Shown here in pieces: positions 45,060 to 55,180 of a DNA stretch of 64,000 bases. How positions within the stretch are numbered: position 1 is the first letter of the stretch; every line of letters begins with the position of its first letter. The stretch is from assembly GCF_002277955.1 (NCBI RefSeq), contig NZ_CP018477.1:2377206-2441205 (forward strand), given 5' to 3'. The translations under genes and the position numbers were made by a program. Under the pieces are notes generated by a model that saw nothing but the letters and a program-made list of their open reading frames with translations, was not told where the DNA came from and did no database searches. Origin of the DNA: Thermogutta terrifontis (GTDB lineage: Bacteria > Planctomycetota > Planctomycetia > Pirellulales > Thermoguttaceae).

Positions 45060-48000
45060 ATGCTCGGGCCTTCCTTGGGGCAATCTGAAACCGGCATTCA
45101 TGATGACCGTTGGCATTGGCGTTCCCCAGAAGAGATCAGCCAGTCTCTGCGTCTGACCCGTTCTCCAACTTATCAGTGGCTACTACTCCACGAGCAGCAA
45201 CGCACTCTCGAGGCAATAACGCCCACCATAAAGCTTCTCGCTGAAGCCGAAGAGCAACAGGCCAAGGTGGAAGAGGAGTTTCTCAGAACCGAGCGCGAAC
45301 TCCGAAACCTTTGGAACAAACGGCGGACGGACGGGGAGCAACGGCGCCGGGCTGCGCAGCGCGAGCTGGAGCAGGCCGAGATGGCTGTCGCCCGAGCGCA
45401 AAGAGCCTTGGAGGCTGCCAGGGAACGGGTTGTGCAGCTGCGTACCAGGGACTTCACGCCGCAGGATCAGGCAATTCTGGAACAGGCTGTGCGGGAGAAG
45501 TGCGCGCCATTTGAAGAAACACTGGCCCGACTGCACAGGGAACGGGATTCACTCGAAGACGCGATCCAATCACTGGAAACGCAAAAGGCCGACCTGACAG
45601 CCCAGTTGGCGAAAGTTCAAGAGGACGCGCACTACTGGGGCCGTGGAAACTTGCCGCCGGAAGTGGAGCAGGCGGTCGAGAAGGCTGCCGAACAGGCACG
45701 TTCTGCGCACCAACAGGAAGTCCGCCAATTAGATCAAGAGATTGCCGCGTCGGAGAGGAAGTTGTCTGACCTTCGCACAGAGAAAGAAAATCTGACGCGA
45801 GAAATACAGCGACTCCAAAAGGAAGTTGAACAATACCGGGGAACGAGCGGCCTGTGGCGTTTGCTTGTCGGGTTTCTGTATAACCCCCCGGCGGCGCTTG
45901 CAAGGGCTCAGACTCGGTATGGCGAAATCGTAAGCGAAGAATCGAAGATCACCAGTTCCCTCGAGCAAATTAGATCAAAACGCCGTGATTTGATTACGCG
46001 GGAGGAGGAGCGAATCACCACGGCACGCCGCCACGAGCAGGACCGTCAATACAGCGCGTTCGTCGAAAAAAGAAGCCAGATTCCGGCGGAACTTCAGAAG
46101 TGTGAAGAGTCGCTCGCAACGGCACGGCGGGCATTGCAGAATGCGGAAATGAGACTGTGTGAATGCGAGAAAGCGCGCGACCGAGCACGGGAACAAGCAA
46201 TCGAGGATGCATGGCAGAAACTGCTGGCAGAAGCGGAAAAGGCCCTGGAGACAGCTCAAAAGGAGTATGACGCAGCGCATGAAAACAAGGTTGGTGCGGA
46301 ACAAAATCTTGTCGAAGCGGAAGCTTTTCTCGAGCGTTTGAAAGAGCAAGAGCATGAGGCTCTGGAATCCGGCTTGGCCGAACCACACCGTCGCCTGAGG
46401 GAATGCCGGGCTCAATGCGAGCGATTGCGGCACGAAATCGCTCTTCGATTGCAGGAGTGCGGAGTCACGCTCCCAGAATCCGCGCGGGCTGAGGAAATCG
46501 CCCAAGTTTGTGCCAATCGTCGCGAGGAGGTGTCGCGCCTGTTGACTCACGGGGATCGCGAGTCATGGGCGAAAAGTGATCGGGTGGAGAGAAGAGTTGT
46601 GGCTCGACGCAGTGCCACGTCGAGCGAAGAGAGTCCGGTGGCCGAAGGCACTCTCTACCTCGATTTCTATAGAAACGCAGAGGATAATTCAGACCGCGAA
46701 GGCTGTAAATGGGACGGTTTGAATACCCAGTTGAAGGAGTTGCTCGAGCGCTATGGAAAAACTGACACCCAGCTATTGCAGGAACCGCTCTCGTGGTTTC
46801 TGCCGACATTTTTTCCGGATGGCCTGGTTCGCAGTTATTTCGTTTGTAACATCAGTTACCGGGAAGACCAGCCTCGTTTATTAGTCCGGCCTACAACCAT
46901 AACTCCCCGCATGGAAGAAATACTGCCGCCGGGGGTCACATTGGGTGTTTGGGGACGGCTTATCGATAACCGCAACGATCCCGACAACCCTGTTCTGCTC
47001 GTCCAACGAATCGTCGATCTGTCACACTGCCCCAGGCGGGTATTCGAACGCGAAATCCGTGTGGTAGCACGCACAAACGAAGTGTATCCCGGCCGGCAAC
47101 GACGCCAAAACGTGCTGACGAGGTCTTTTATCGAAGCCCTCCCACCCATTTCAGTGGACACCCAGAAACGCCTTGCTGATTGGCGGGAATATCTCGATTG
47201 GAAAGAAACTTTGGCGAAAAAGAGCCTGGACGGAGTCCGCTACGTCCAAGTGACGTTGGATCGAGAAGATCCGCAAGGGCGACTCCGCTTTCTCGTGGTG
47301 GCTCCAGGCCGCGAGAGTTGGGAAAGGATGCGTCGCATCCTGCGACAGGATGAAGTGCGGGCCTATTCCCTTGATTATTCGAAGGATCCGTGGACTTTTG
47401 AGTACAACGATGATCGCCGGGCTCAGGAGACGGAACTGGGCGATTTCGTGAGTCTTGAGCAGGCGTCTGAACCGCCGAACGAGGTGGATCTGACCGGCAT
47501 GCCCTGGGAAAACCCTATCTGGGGGTGGGCCATGTACCGGCTGACCGAACCAGCGCAAGAGGAATTCGATCGGATGCGCGAGGAAGGAGCCAGTTGGCAG
47601 CGGATTGAAGAGGTGCTTCTTCGAAAAATCCCCCGTCAGGGCTTTCTTTCTCTCTCCATCGTGGGAGATCTCGCGCTGGTAAAACGACAGCGCATTGCGT
47701 TGGATCGTCTGCAGGAACAGTCGGGCTATGCCCCCCTCTTATCGAGCTATCTGTTCGACATCAAGGCAGCAGACGAGCCGGCCGAGCTCGTCTCCATACC
47801 AGAGGACCGGTGGTTCCGGAAAGATCTCAATGAGGATCAAAAGCTGGCGGTTTGCAAGATGATCAGTGCTCCAGACCTGGCGCTCGTCCAGGGGCCTCCC
47901 GGCACAGGCAAGACCACCATGATCGCAGAGGCCATCTGTCAACTGGTGGAACAGAAAAAGACGGTTCTGTTGGCCTCGCAGGCAAACCTGGCTGTGGACA

Positions 48001-50549
48001 ATGCTCTGGAACGCCTCGCGGGATTTCCCAGTATTAGGGCGATCCGACTGGGACAACGGGCCGATGAAAGTGGCCCTTTCAGCGAGAATCAGGCTCTCGC
48101 AACGTATTACCAAGCGATTGCCAAAACCTGTCGGGAAGGGATTCTTCAGCCGTGGGCAGAGGCGGAGCGAATGCTGCGGGAACTTCAAGAGTGGCTTGCC
48201 CAGGTAGACATTCTCACGGCTGACCTGGCTGGGATGGAGCTGAGGCATCGGTCGCTCGCGGATCGCTGTGACGAGATCATTGCGGCGATGAATGACGCGT
48301 ATCAGGCCGAGGAACGGAGCCGCCGGGTTGCTATGGAACGGGAGCGGGCAAAAGAGTTTCTGGCGTTCCTGAACAACGGGGCCAATGGTCCGGGGCAACT
48401 CCCAGCGGACATTGCCGAGGAACTCGTGGGAATGGTCTCCCCACTGGTCGAAAAACTGCGGACCGTGGGAATTGATCTCGATCCTGGACAGGTGACCATC
48501 GCACCGCTTCCTACCTCCCAGCAATCTTTGGGACTTGCACAGATCTTTCGCCGGTGGCAGGAAGTCGAGAGGCTCGTTCCTCGGTTGGAGGCAGACGCCA
48601 AGCGTTTGGAGGCTTCTAATGCCGAAGGTGTCCTCTCGCAGGAAGATGCTCTCCTCTTGGAAGAACTTCAACGGAAGGCGCGGCAGCTGCAGGAAGAGAT
48701 GGCGGAGGACGCGAGCAAGCTCCCTGCGTGGCAGGAAGTGCAGAAACGGATCCGCGAACTTCGAAAGCGTGGCAGTGGCCTAAATGCCGAAGTTTACCAG
48801 GCAGTGTTCACTGCGACAGTCGATGGTATTCCAGTTGCCCATCAGTTCACCAACCCCGATGCCCGGCGACAAGAGGTTCTTTCACGTCTCTACGAGGCTC
48901 TTCGCACGATCGGCGAAGTGCGTGACGAAATGGCCCGTGTTTATGAGAATTGCCGGATAAGAGTGGAAGAGTTCGTCAACGCGCCGGCGCCAGGCGGGCC
49001 TTCCGCCGAACAAACACGCCGCTGGGAAATTGAGCTGGCCAATGTGAGGGATCAACTGGCGCTTCTCGAGCGGCAAATGGCGGAAAAAGAGTCGTGTCTG
49101 GGGGAGTTATTGCGCAAACACTGGGAAAGCCCCGAGCACGCCCCAAGCCGGGCGGATCTGCTTGCCATTCGGCACCGTGTCACGGAACAACTTGAACAGC
49201 TCAAGCATTTCCTTCAGCGTCAAGAGCCGATCCGAAAGGCCTGGAGCGAGATCCTGGAGGGTTGGACCAAATCCCTCATGGATCCAACTGTAGCGGAGCG
49301 TGACCACCACCAGTTCTTTCCCATTTACCTCAAAGCGTGCAATGTCGTGGGTGTGACATGCACCGAGAATCCTCAGACCCTGGAAAAGTACGGCTTTGTC
49401 CGATTCGACGTGGCGATTGTGGACGAGGTCAGTAAGGCCACTCCACCTGAAATCGTCATGCCACTTTTGCTGGCCCGCACGGCCATTCTCGTGGGCGATC
49501 ACCGGCAACTTCCACCCCTTTTCCGCGAGCGGGAACTGCCTTGGGAAGAAATGGTGGCAGAGACCGAAGCGGGAGACGAGGAAAACGGTCAGGAACCGGT
49601 GCTTCTGACTCGGGAAACATTCGAACGCTTTCGTAAGTTAGTGACTGCCTCGCTGTTCAAAGAGCACTTCGAGAACGCATCCGACACGCTGAAGTCTTTC
49701 CTTTTCACACAGTATCGGATGCACCCTCAGATCATGAAGGTGATCAACCATTTCTACGAAAACCGGCTGGTATGTGGTCTCCGTGATCCCGACGGTAGGG
49801 ACCCAAATTCTGATCCTCGGGAGCATCGCCTTCACAATTTGACTTTGCGCGGTCCCAAGAATCGCACTTATCTTGTACCGGATCAACATGTTCTGTGGAT
49901 TGATTCCTCGTTCGATCCTTTAGGAAAACCACACTTTGAAGAGCGGACGGGGTCAGGGGGCAAAACAAACGCATTAGAAGCGCTGCTCATTGCGCAGTGC
50001 CTGTATGACATTGAAATGGCCTATCGAGAGATGGGCTTCGGGTCCGGTAAGAAGCCTCCGCGTCGAGTTGGTGTGATCACCTTTTACACCCGCCAGGTGC
50101 GGACAATTCGCGAAACTCTTCGTCGTTTCCAAAGAAAACAGAATTTCAACTTTCAGGCGATTCGCGTAGATATCAACACGGTGGATCGCTATCAGGGGCA
50201 GGAACGTCCCATTGTACTCGTGAGCCTGGTCCGCAACCCGTCCCACAGATTATCACGGCGTGCCAACACGGCTCAGTTTGAACGCATTAATGTGGCATTC
50301 TCGCGGGCGCAGGAACTGCTGGTAATCGTTGGTGCGGAGCAGACTTTTCGCCAGTATCCTGTGAGGCTGCCTCATCTTGACCGGCCAGGGTACCGGGAAG
50401 TCGAGGTTTATCGGCACATCATCGAGGAGATCGAGCGGTGGGGATGCTTTTGTTCCGCAGCCGAGATCCTGTCCGCGGAGACATACCAAGAGTTTCAGCG
50501 ACAAATGGGACGTGCCGTGCAGCCAATTGTGAGAGGAAGCAAGCCATGA
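45060..50549 (+). CDS. 1829-residue coiled-coil SF1 (Upf1/DNA2-like) helicase
   Basis: The first gene of the five-gene cluster. Residues about 45-480 are an Arg/Glu/Gln-rich coiled coil with several breaks. Residues about 520-900 hold an unrecognised beta-rich region (EGTLYLDFYRN..., VRYVQVTLDREDP...). The SF1B ATPase starts near 940: Walker A QGPPGTGKT at about 945, SQANLAVDNALERL, DEVSKATPPEI (Walker B) at about 1455, ILVGDHRQLPP, QYRMHPQIM at about 1551, DRYQGQERPIVLVSL at about 1709 and RINVAFSRAQ at about 1745. Walker A and B are about 510 residues apart, with long helical segments between. It probably unwinds or translocates on DNA or RNA. The start has only a weak ribosome site and there is a stop in frame just upstream. 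Confidence 0.88.
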   Translation: MLGPSLGQSETGIHDDRWHWRSPEEISQSLRLTRSPTYQWLLLHEQQRTLEAITPTIKLLAEAEEQQAKVEEEFLRTERELRNLWNKRRTDGEQRRRAAQRELEQAEMAVARAQRALEAARERVVQLRTRDFTPQDQAILEQAVREKCAPFEETLARLHRERDSLEDAIQSLETQKADLTAQLAKVQEDAHYWGRGNLPPEVEQAVEKAAEQARSAHQQEVRQLDQEIAASERKLSDLRTEKENLTREIQRLQKEVEQYRGTSGLWRLLVGFLYNPPAALARAQTRYGEIVSEESKITSSLEQIRSKRRDLITREEERITTARRHEQDRQYSAFVEKRSQIPAELQKCEESLATARRALQNAEMRLCECEKARDRAREQAIEDAWQKLLAEAEKALETAQKEYDAAHENKVGAEQNLVEAEAFLERLKEQEHEALESGLAEPHRRLRECRAQCERLRHEIALRLQECGVTLPESARAEEIAQVCANRREEVSRLLTHGDRESWAKSDRVERRVVARRSATSSEESPVAEGTLYLDFYRNAEDNSDREGCKWDGLNTQLKELLERYGKTDTQLLQEPLSWFLPTFFPDGLVRSYFVCNISYREDQPRLLVRPTTITPRMEEILPPGVTLGVWGRLIDNRNDPDNPVLLVQRIVDLSHCPRRVFEREIRVVARTNEVYPGRQRRQNVLTRSFIEALPPISVDTQKRLADWREYLDWKETLAKKSLDGVRYVQVTLDREDPQGRLRFLVVAPGRESWERMRRILRQDEVRAYSLDYSKDPWTFEYNDDRRAQETELGDFVSLEQASEPPNEVDLTGMPWENPIWGWAMYRLTEPAQEEFDRMREEGASWQRIEEVLLRKIPRQGFLSLSIVGDLALVKRQRIALDRLQEQSGYAPLLSSYLFDIKAADEPAELVSIPEDRWFRKDLNEDQKLAVCKMISAPDLALVQGPPGTGKTTMIAEAICQLVEQKKTVLLASQANLAVDNALERLAGFPSIRAIRLGQRADESGPFSENQALATYYQAIAKTCREGILQPWAEAERMLRELQEWLAQVDILTADLAGMELRHRSLADRCDEIIAAMNDAYQAEERSRRVAMERERAKEFLAFLNNGANGPGQLPADIAEELVGMVSPLVEKLRTVGIDLDPGQVTIAPLPTSQQSLGLAQIFRRWQEVERLVPRLEADAKRLEASNAEGVLSQEDALLLEELQRKARQLQEEMAEDASKLPAWQEVQKRIRELRKRGSGLNAEVYQAVFTATVDGIPVAHQFTNPDARRQEVLSRLYEALRTIGEVRDEMARVYENCRIRVEEFVNAPAPGGPSAEQTRRWEIELANVRDQLALLERQMAEKESCLGELLRKHWESPEHAPSRADLLAIRHRVTEQLEQLKHFLQRQEPIRKAWSEILEGWTKSLMDPTVAERDHHQFFPIYLKACNVVGVTCTENPQTLEKYGFVRFDVAIVDEVSKATPPEIVMPLLLARTAILVGDHRQLPPLFRERELPWEEMVAETEAGDEENGQEPVLLTRETFERFRKLVTASLFKEHFENASDTLKSFLFTQYRMHPQIMKVINHFYENRLVCGLRDPDGRDPNSDPREHRLHNLTLRGPKNRTYLVPDQHVLWIDSSFDPLGKPHFEERTGSGGKTNALEALLIAQCLYDIEMAYREMGFGSGKKPPRRVGVITFYTRQVRTIRETLRRFQRKQNFNFQAIRVDINTVDRYQGQERPIVLVSLVRNPSHRLSRRANTAQFERINVAFSRAQELLVIVGAEQTFRQYPVRLPHLDRPGYREVEVYRHIIEEIERWGCFCSAAEILSAETYQEFQRQMGRAVQPIVRGSKP

Positions 50550-51913
50550 CCATCAGTTTGACCAAGTTTCGCGTTGGGCTGCCGGCCCTGCGATTCTCGG
50601 TGCAAATCACGCACAGTGTTCCGCGGATCGTCACGGCGTTCGAGCGGATCACGCTCGTCATGTGCGACCGTTTGTCCGGTGACCCCCTGTTCCGACGGCT
50701 CCCTCTCGTGAGGGCCTTCGAAGATTTCCTCTGTGTCCCGGATGCCGCCCCGCTTGTTAATGCCGTCATCAACGAGCTCATCACTGTAGGTGCTGTCGCT
50801 CCCCGGAGAAAAGACTGTGATCCGCAGTGGCTCCGTTTCGAAGAACTGGAGATAACCTCGGCGGGCCAACAGATGCTGGCGGACAACCAAATCGAAGCGC
50901 GAAGCCAAGTCCATGAGGAATCGTTTCTCTTCGATCCCATCGGGCCGAGAATCCTTAGCGAGGAAGACGCTCTCCGCTACTCTTCTCAATCCCCGGCCAT
51001 TAGAGTCAATCCTGAAGTCTTTCAGAATCTGTTCCCTGAAAACCTGATCAGGGAATGGATTCCCAATGCCCGTTTTCCATGGTGGCGCCCTCAGGCTCGT
51101 ATTCAGGGGCTTAGACCAATCGCGGAACCCGAGATTCTATGGCGGGAGGTCATGGCAAGCGTCGACCTGCGAGATGGGCGGATCGCATTGCAATTGCCAA
51201 ATGAAACGGAAACCGAATACATCAATTGCCTCCCCGCCGCGGAAATCGTGGGACGATTTCTCACACCGGCCCTTGGTTTGGATAAGTTACGTGGGGAAAG
51301 GTTGGAAACGTGGCCGATTGTGTCTTCATCCTCGGGCGATTCGGGTGGCGGTCAATGGGTGGCCCTCCCCCGTTTTGCCGAAACGATCCCCGATTCAGTA
51401 CGCTGGTGCATTGTGCATCCCAAGCTCCTTTCCCTGGCTGTTTCGGTCCAAGCCCAGGGGCGGCTTATCGTCAGCTATGATCCAAATCTGTCGCACGATC
51501 TTGCTGTGAGATGGAACTCCGATGGGGCTGGGTGTCAGGTGATGGAACGCGGTGACTGGCCATTTCCCGACAGTGTACTCTGTGTTTGTGAGACCCAGGC
51601 CTTGATCGGTCATTGCCTCCGAGTGCGAGTGCAGGATGAGGAAGTTCTCCTGCCGGTCGGCGTGTGGACAGCGAATACAACCTCGGCACCAGGAGAAGCT
51701 GATGTCTTCCGCGATCTCGCATCCAGGTTGCGCCAGGTGCCGGACGAAGACCGCCTGGTGATCCCGCGCTGGTGGCAGAGAAGGGAGACCTTTGAGACTC
51801 AAACGCGACAGACCCTGGCACAGGCAGGCTATTCCATGAGCGAGGCAGAGGCTCTCATTGCCCGCCTTGAAACTCGATTTACCAACATCCAAAAACGGAG
51901 GGGAGCACGCTAA
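50546..51913 (+). CDS. unrecognised 455-residue protein of the helicase cluster
   Basis: 455 residues. Its ATG overlaps the helicase stop by ATGA, so translation is coupled. The N-terminal 100 residues (VPRIVTAFERITLVMCDRLSG, LVRAFEDFLCVPDAAPLVNAVINELITVGAV) look helical, like a winged-helix adaptor. The middle contains FPWWRPQARIQ. The C-terminus holds VIPRWWQRRETF and a helical end (GYSMSEAEALIARLETRFTN). No catalytic motif is visible and there is no signal peptide, so it is expected in the cytoplasm. It may bind the helicase or its nucleic acid. No family can be named. Confidence 0.72.
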   Translation: MTISLTKFRVGLPALRFSVQITHSVPRIVTAFERITLVMCDRLSGDPLFRRLPLVRAFEDFLCVPDAAPLVNAVINELITVGAVAPRRKDCDPQWLRFEELEITSAGQQMLADNQIEARSQVHEESFLFDPIGPRILSEEDALRYSSQSPAIRVNPEVFQNLFPENLIREWIPNARFPWWRPQARIQGLRPIAEPEILWREVMASVDLRDGRIALQLPNETETEYINCLPAAEIVGRFLTPALGLDKLRGERLETWPIVSSSSGDSGGGQWVALPRFAETIPDSVRWCIVHPKLLSLAVSVQAQGRLIVSYDPNLSHDLAVRWNSDGAGCQVMERGDWPFPDSVLCVCETQALIGHCLRVRVQDEEVLLPVGVWTANTTSAPGEADVFRDLASRLRQVPDEDRLVIPRWWQRRETFETQTRQTLAQAGYSMSEAEALIARLETRFTNIQKRRGAR

Positions 51914-52146
51914 AGACGTGACGGAAGGCCGCAGTAAACGGGAAGTCGCTCCGGTTTTTTGCGATCAGCGTCGGATTCTCTGGGAGCAAAAACTTATACC
52001 GGGTGGTCCGAGATGTTGACCGAAAGTTGCACGAAAATTTCGCGAGGGGAACGTAACGCAATCCGGCAAATCGTGCAATTTGTTATTTGGTTGCATCGTC
52101 TTTCGTAAAGAAACAAGAGAAACCACGAGGAGTATGGGGTATTGCT

Positions 52147-53325
52147 ATGAGCGAACTGGGTATTTTCGAGTGGATTTTTGGTGGTCCTTCGCAAGACCGT
52201 CGTCGTGACAGACACGCGGAAGAAGCCCGACGAGCACAATACCTGGAGCGAGTTCGTGAGACTACCAGCCGATATCGGGACCGCTATGTGGAAACCTATG
52301 AGGATCTCCTCGCCCAAGGTCTCGATCAATACCTGCCGCAAGAGTTTGCATGGGTTGAAGAGCAACTCGACGAGCTTGATGAACTTCTCGAGACTGATCC
52401 CCTGGCCGCTCGCGATTTAAGTTTTGAACTGGCTCCTATAATCAGTCGGCTACCCGCACGTGCCCGACAGGCCAGGCGAGAATACGAGGAGGAACGCCGT
52501 CGTCAGGAAGAGCGTTTGGCCAAACTGCGGGCCGAAGCCACATCCGAGCTCGGCCGATATCTTGAAGAGGCCATCGCCCAGATAACCGATCCCGTGGAGC
52601 AGGATTTCGTCCTGGAAGACTTGCAGGCTCTGAGAGACGAGTTTGCGCAGCGCTCCGTCCTTCCCGAGGAACTGCCCGCCGTTCAACATGAGATCAGCGA
52701 GAGGATTCGGCTTCTTCGAGAGAAAGGAGCGCGTCAGGCGCAAGAATGGAGGGACGCGAAGGCACGCCAGATTGAGAGCGAAGCTCGCCGAAAACTTCTC
52801 GACTTCTACAGTGCCGAGCTGGCAAGGCACCCTAATCAGGTTGAGGCTCAGCAGAAGCGAGAACGTCTGGAAAATCTTTATAAGTTGGCCGAGGCGCAAG
52901 GATTATCGCTCGAAGAGTTTCAGGCACGGTTGGTGGCAGAAACGGAAGACGCAGAACCGGCTCCGCGCGGAGAAGAGGCCCGCCGCCAGGTGGTCCGTGC
53001 AATCATGGAGAGCCTGACCCGTTCGGGTTTCATTGTTGATCAGCCGCGACTTCTTCGGGAAACAGACGAAGTTCTGATTCGTGCCAAAAAGCCAGCCGGA
53101 GCAGAAGCCAATTTTTCGGTCCGCCTCAATGGGACGATGATTTACAAGTTCGATCATTACGAGGGCATGAAGTGCAAGGACGATATCGACAAAGTCCTAC
53201 CCCTACTGGAACAGATCTACGGCATCCGGCTGTCCGATGCCCGCGTCCTCTGGCGAAATCCTGACCGATTGTCCAAGTCAGCACGCCCTTTGGATGGGAA
53301 TCAACGGAGAGAAAGCCATGGCTAA
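52147..53325 (+). CDS. coiled-coil protein with compact C-terminal domain
   Basis: 392 residues. N-terminal about 270 residues are highly charged and helical (DRRRDRHAEEARRAQYLERVRETTSRYRD..., REYEEERRRQEERLAKLRAEATSELGRYLEE). From about residue 285 a compact domain follows: RRQVVRAIMESLTRSGFIVDQPR, FSVRLNGTMIYKFDHYEGMKCKDDIDKVLPLLEQIYGI, ending with ARVLWRNPDRLS. That segment looks like a conserved family I cannot name. The 233 bp after gene 2 hold no gene and might contain an internal promoter. Its stop overlaps the next gene's start by 8 nt. The ATG has a GAGGAG element, but 14 nt upstream. Confidence 0.7.
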   Translation: MSELGIFEWIFGGPSQDRRRDRHAEEARRAQYLERVRETTSRYRDRYVETYEDLLAQGLDQYLPQEFAWVEEQLDELDELLETDPLAARDLSFELAPIISRLPARARQARREYEEERRRQEERLAKLRAEATSELGRYLEEAIAQITDPVEQDFVLEDLQALRDEFAQRSVLPEELPAVQHEISERIRLLREKGARQAQEWRDAKARQIESEARRKLLDFYSAELARHPNQVEAQQKRERLENLYKLAEAQGLSLEEFQARLVAETEDAEPAPRGEEARRQVVRAIMESLTRSGFIVDQPRLLRETDEVLIRAKKPAGAEANFSVRLNGTMIYKFDHYEGMKCKDDIDKVLPLLEQIYGIRLSDARVLWRNPDRLSKSARPLDGNQRRESHG

Positions 53326-55180
53326 CCATCGCGAAAACCGGTGGCTGGAGAACTTCACTCGACAGGCCGCGATCCGACGCGCCCTCATCGTCCACGGCGA
53401 GGTTCAGGATCTCTGCTATTGTCCCTATACGCAGCAATACCGGTGTGTCAGCGAAGTGCTCGTTAACACCCTCAAAAACATGGGTTTTCACCATGTGGTG
53501 GTTTGGGACCGATTTTCTGGTGTGCAAGGAGTTTCGGACAATGTATGGCAGGGACTGGTGCGAAATACTGTAGCGGCCTCACAATCGCGCAACAACTTTA
53601 CCATGCAGGGAGAAGCATATGATGTGGGCGCCGGTTCCACCATGCCACCCAGCACAACAGTTCCACAGGCCGATGATTTCCTTGCCGTGGTTTATCACAA
53701 TCTTGTGCATCCCTCGGCAGAGCGCTACGCCTTTCTCATCGACTGGTCACAATATCTCTTCGGTAACGCCAATGCTCTTTCCGAACAGGAACGGCAGTGG
53801 CTGCTTGTGATGTCGAAGGCGATTCGCAATGCTCCTATTTCGGTCACCGAAATGGAAGCGCTGACCCGGCCCGGGAATCTCATCGTCCTGCTGTGCTCGC
53901 AACTGGGCGCCCTGCCGCCCGCCCTTTATATGGGCAACCCAGCGATTGCCGACGTCCTCATCCCCCCACCGGGACGTCCCGAACGCGAAGGCTTTTTACA
54001 ACGGACTCTCCATGCCTGGTGCCTGAAGTCCTTGCCACGGCCCGGTGAAGTCAGATTCTCTCAATTTGTCGATTCCCTCGACGGAATGACCATCCGTGAT
54101 CTCCATCAACTCCTCAAACTCTCCCGGGTAAATTCCTCAGAGCCACTGTCGTTCGAACATCTTATTAATCTTTACAAGTACGGGCAGCGGGAAAGCCCCT
54201 GGGAAGACCTCAGTCGAGGGCGACTGGCAACCATTCGTGAGGAACTCAAAAAACGGGTGAAAGGTCAGGACGAGGCTGTTGAAAAAGTGGCGAGCGTCAT
54301 CATCCGCGCCTACACGGGGTTGTCCGGACTCCAGCACTCGATCAAACAGAAGACCCCCAAAGGTGTTCTCTTTTTTGTGGGACCGACGGGGGTAGGCAAG
54401 ACCGAGCTTGCCAAAGCGCTTGCTGAATTCCTTTTTGGAGATGAGGACGCCTGTATCCGTTTCGATATGTCCGAGTTCAACCACGAACACAGCGACCAGC
54501 GGCTCGTCGGCGCTCCGCCCGGCTATGTGGGTTATGAGGAAGGGGGACAACTGACCAATGCCGTGAAAAAACGCCCATTTTCCGTACTCCTTTTCGACGA
54601 AATCGAAAAAGCCCATGTCCGGATCCTGGATAAATTCTTGCAAATCTTGGAGGACGGGCGACTTACCGACGGGAAGGGAGAAACGGTTTCCTTTGCCGAA
54701 ACCGTCATCATTTTCACATCCAATATTGGGGCGTCAGAAATCACTTGTCAGGCCGATCCCGAGGTCGTCCGTCAGCAGTTTTTAGAAAAGGTTCGCCATC
54801 ACTTCATTCATGTGGCCCAAAGGCCAGAACTCCTCAATCGGATCGGCGATAACATCGTTCCCTTCCAATTCATCACGAATGAAGAGTTTCTGGTGGCCAT
54901 TGCACGAGCAAAACTGCAACCCATTCGCGAACGTCTCCGCGAAAAATATCGTTTTAAGGATCTCGTTTTTGATGACGAGGCAAAAGCTCTGCGGGCTATC
55001 GTGTCATGCGTTGATCGCCAAATGGGGGGACGAGGCGTTCTCAATCAACTGGTGAAACATCTTCTCGATCCCCTTGCCATCTTTTTATTCGAGGAAGATG
55101 AACCGGCGGCCTACGTGGGGCGCACACTTGTAGTACATCAGGCAGGCAACGAGCCTAAATTTGCTTTTGAAGTCGTATGA
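53318..55180 (+). CDS. ClpB-D2-type AAA+ ATPase with non-canonical N-terminal half
   Basis: 620 residues. The C-terminal half is an AAA+ module of the Clp/Hsp100 D2 type: RVKGQDEAVEKVA, Walker A GPTGVGKTELAKALAEFL (about 355), FDMSEF, pore loop GAPPGYVGYEEGG (about 402), Walker B VLLFDEIEKAH (about 426), TSNIGASEI and arginine finger RPELLNR (about 502). The N-terminal half (ALIVHGEVQDLCYCP, NTLKNMGFHHVVVWDRF) does not show Walker A and seems a degenerate or alternative AAA-like domain. No Clp-N domain and no ClpP-docking loop are seen, so it is probably a remodelling, not a proteolytic, partner. It overlaps the preceding gene by 8 nt and the next by 4 nt. Confidence 0.86.
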   Translation: MANHRENRWLENFTRQAAIRRALIVHGEVQDLCYCPYTQQYRCVSEVLVNTLKNMGFHHVVVWDRFSGVQGVSDNVWQGLVRNTVAASQSRNNFTMQGEAYDVGAGSTMPPSTTVPQADDFLAVVYHNLVHPSAERYAFLIDWSQYLFGNANALSEQERQWLLVMSKAIRNAPISVTEMEALTRPGNLIVLLCSQLGALPPALYMGNPAIADVLIPPPGRPEREGFLQRTLHAWCLKSLPRPGEVRFSQFVDSLDGMTIRDLHQLLKLSRVNSSEPLSFEHLINLYKYGQRESPWEDLSRGRLATIREELKKRVKGQDEAVEKVASVIIRAYTGLSGLQHSIKQKTPKGVLFFVGPTGVGKTELAKALAEFLFGDEDACIRFDMSEFNHEHSDQRLVGAPPGYVGYEEGGQLTNAVKKRPFSVLLFDEIEKAHVRILDKFLQILEDGRLTDGKGETVSFAETVIIFTSNIGASEITCQADPEVVRQQFLEKVRHHFIHVAQRPELLNRIGDNIVPFQFITNEEFLVAIARAKLQPIRERLREKYRFKDLVFDDEAKALRAIVSCVDRQMGGRGVLNQLVKHLLDPLAIFLFEEDEPAAYVGRTLVVHQAGNEPKFAFEVV

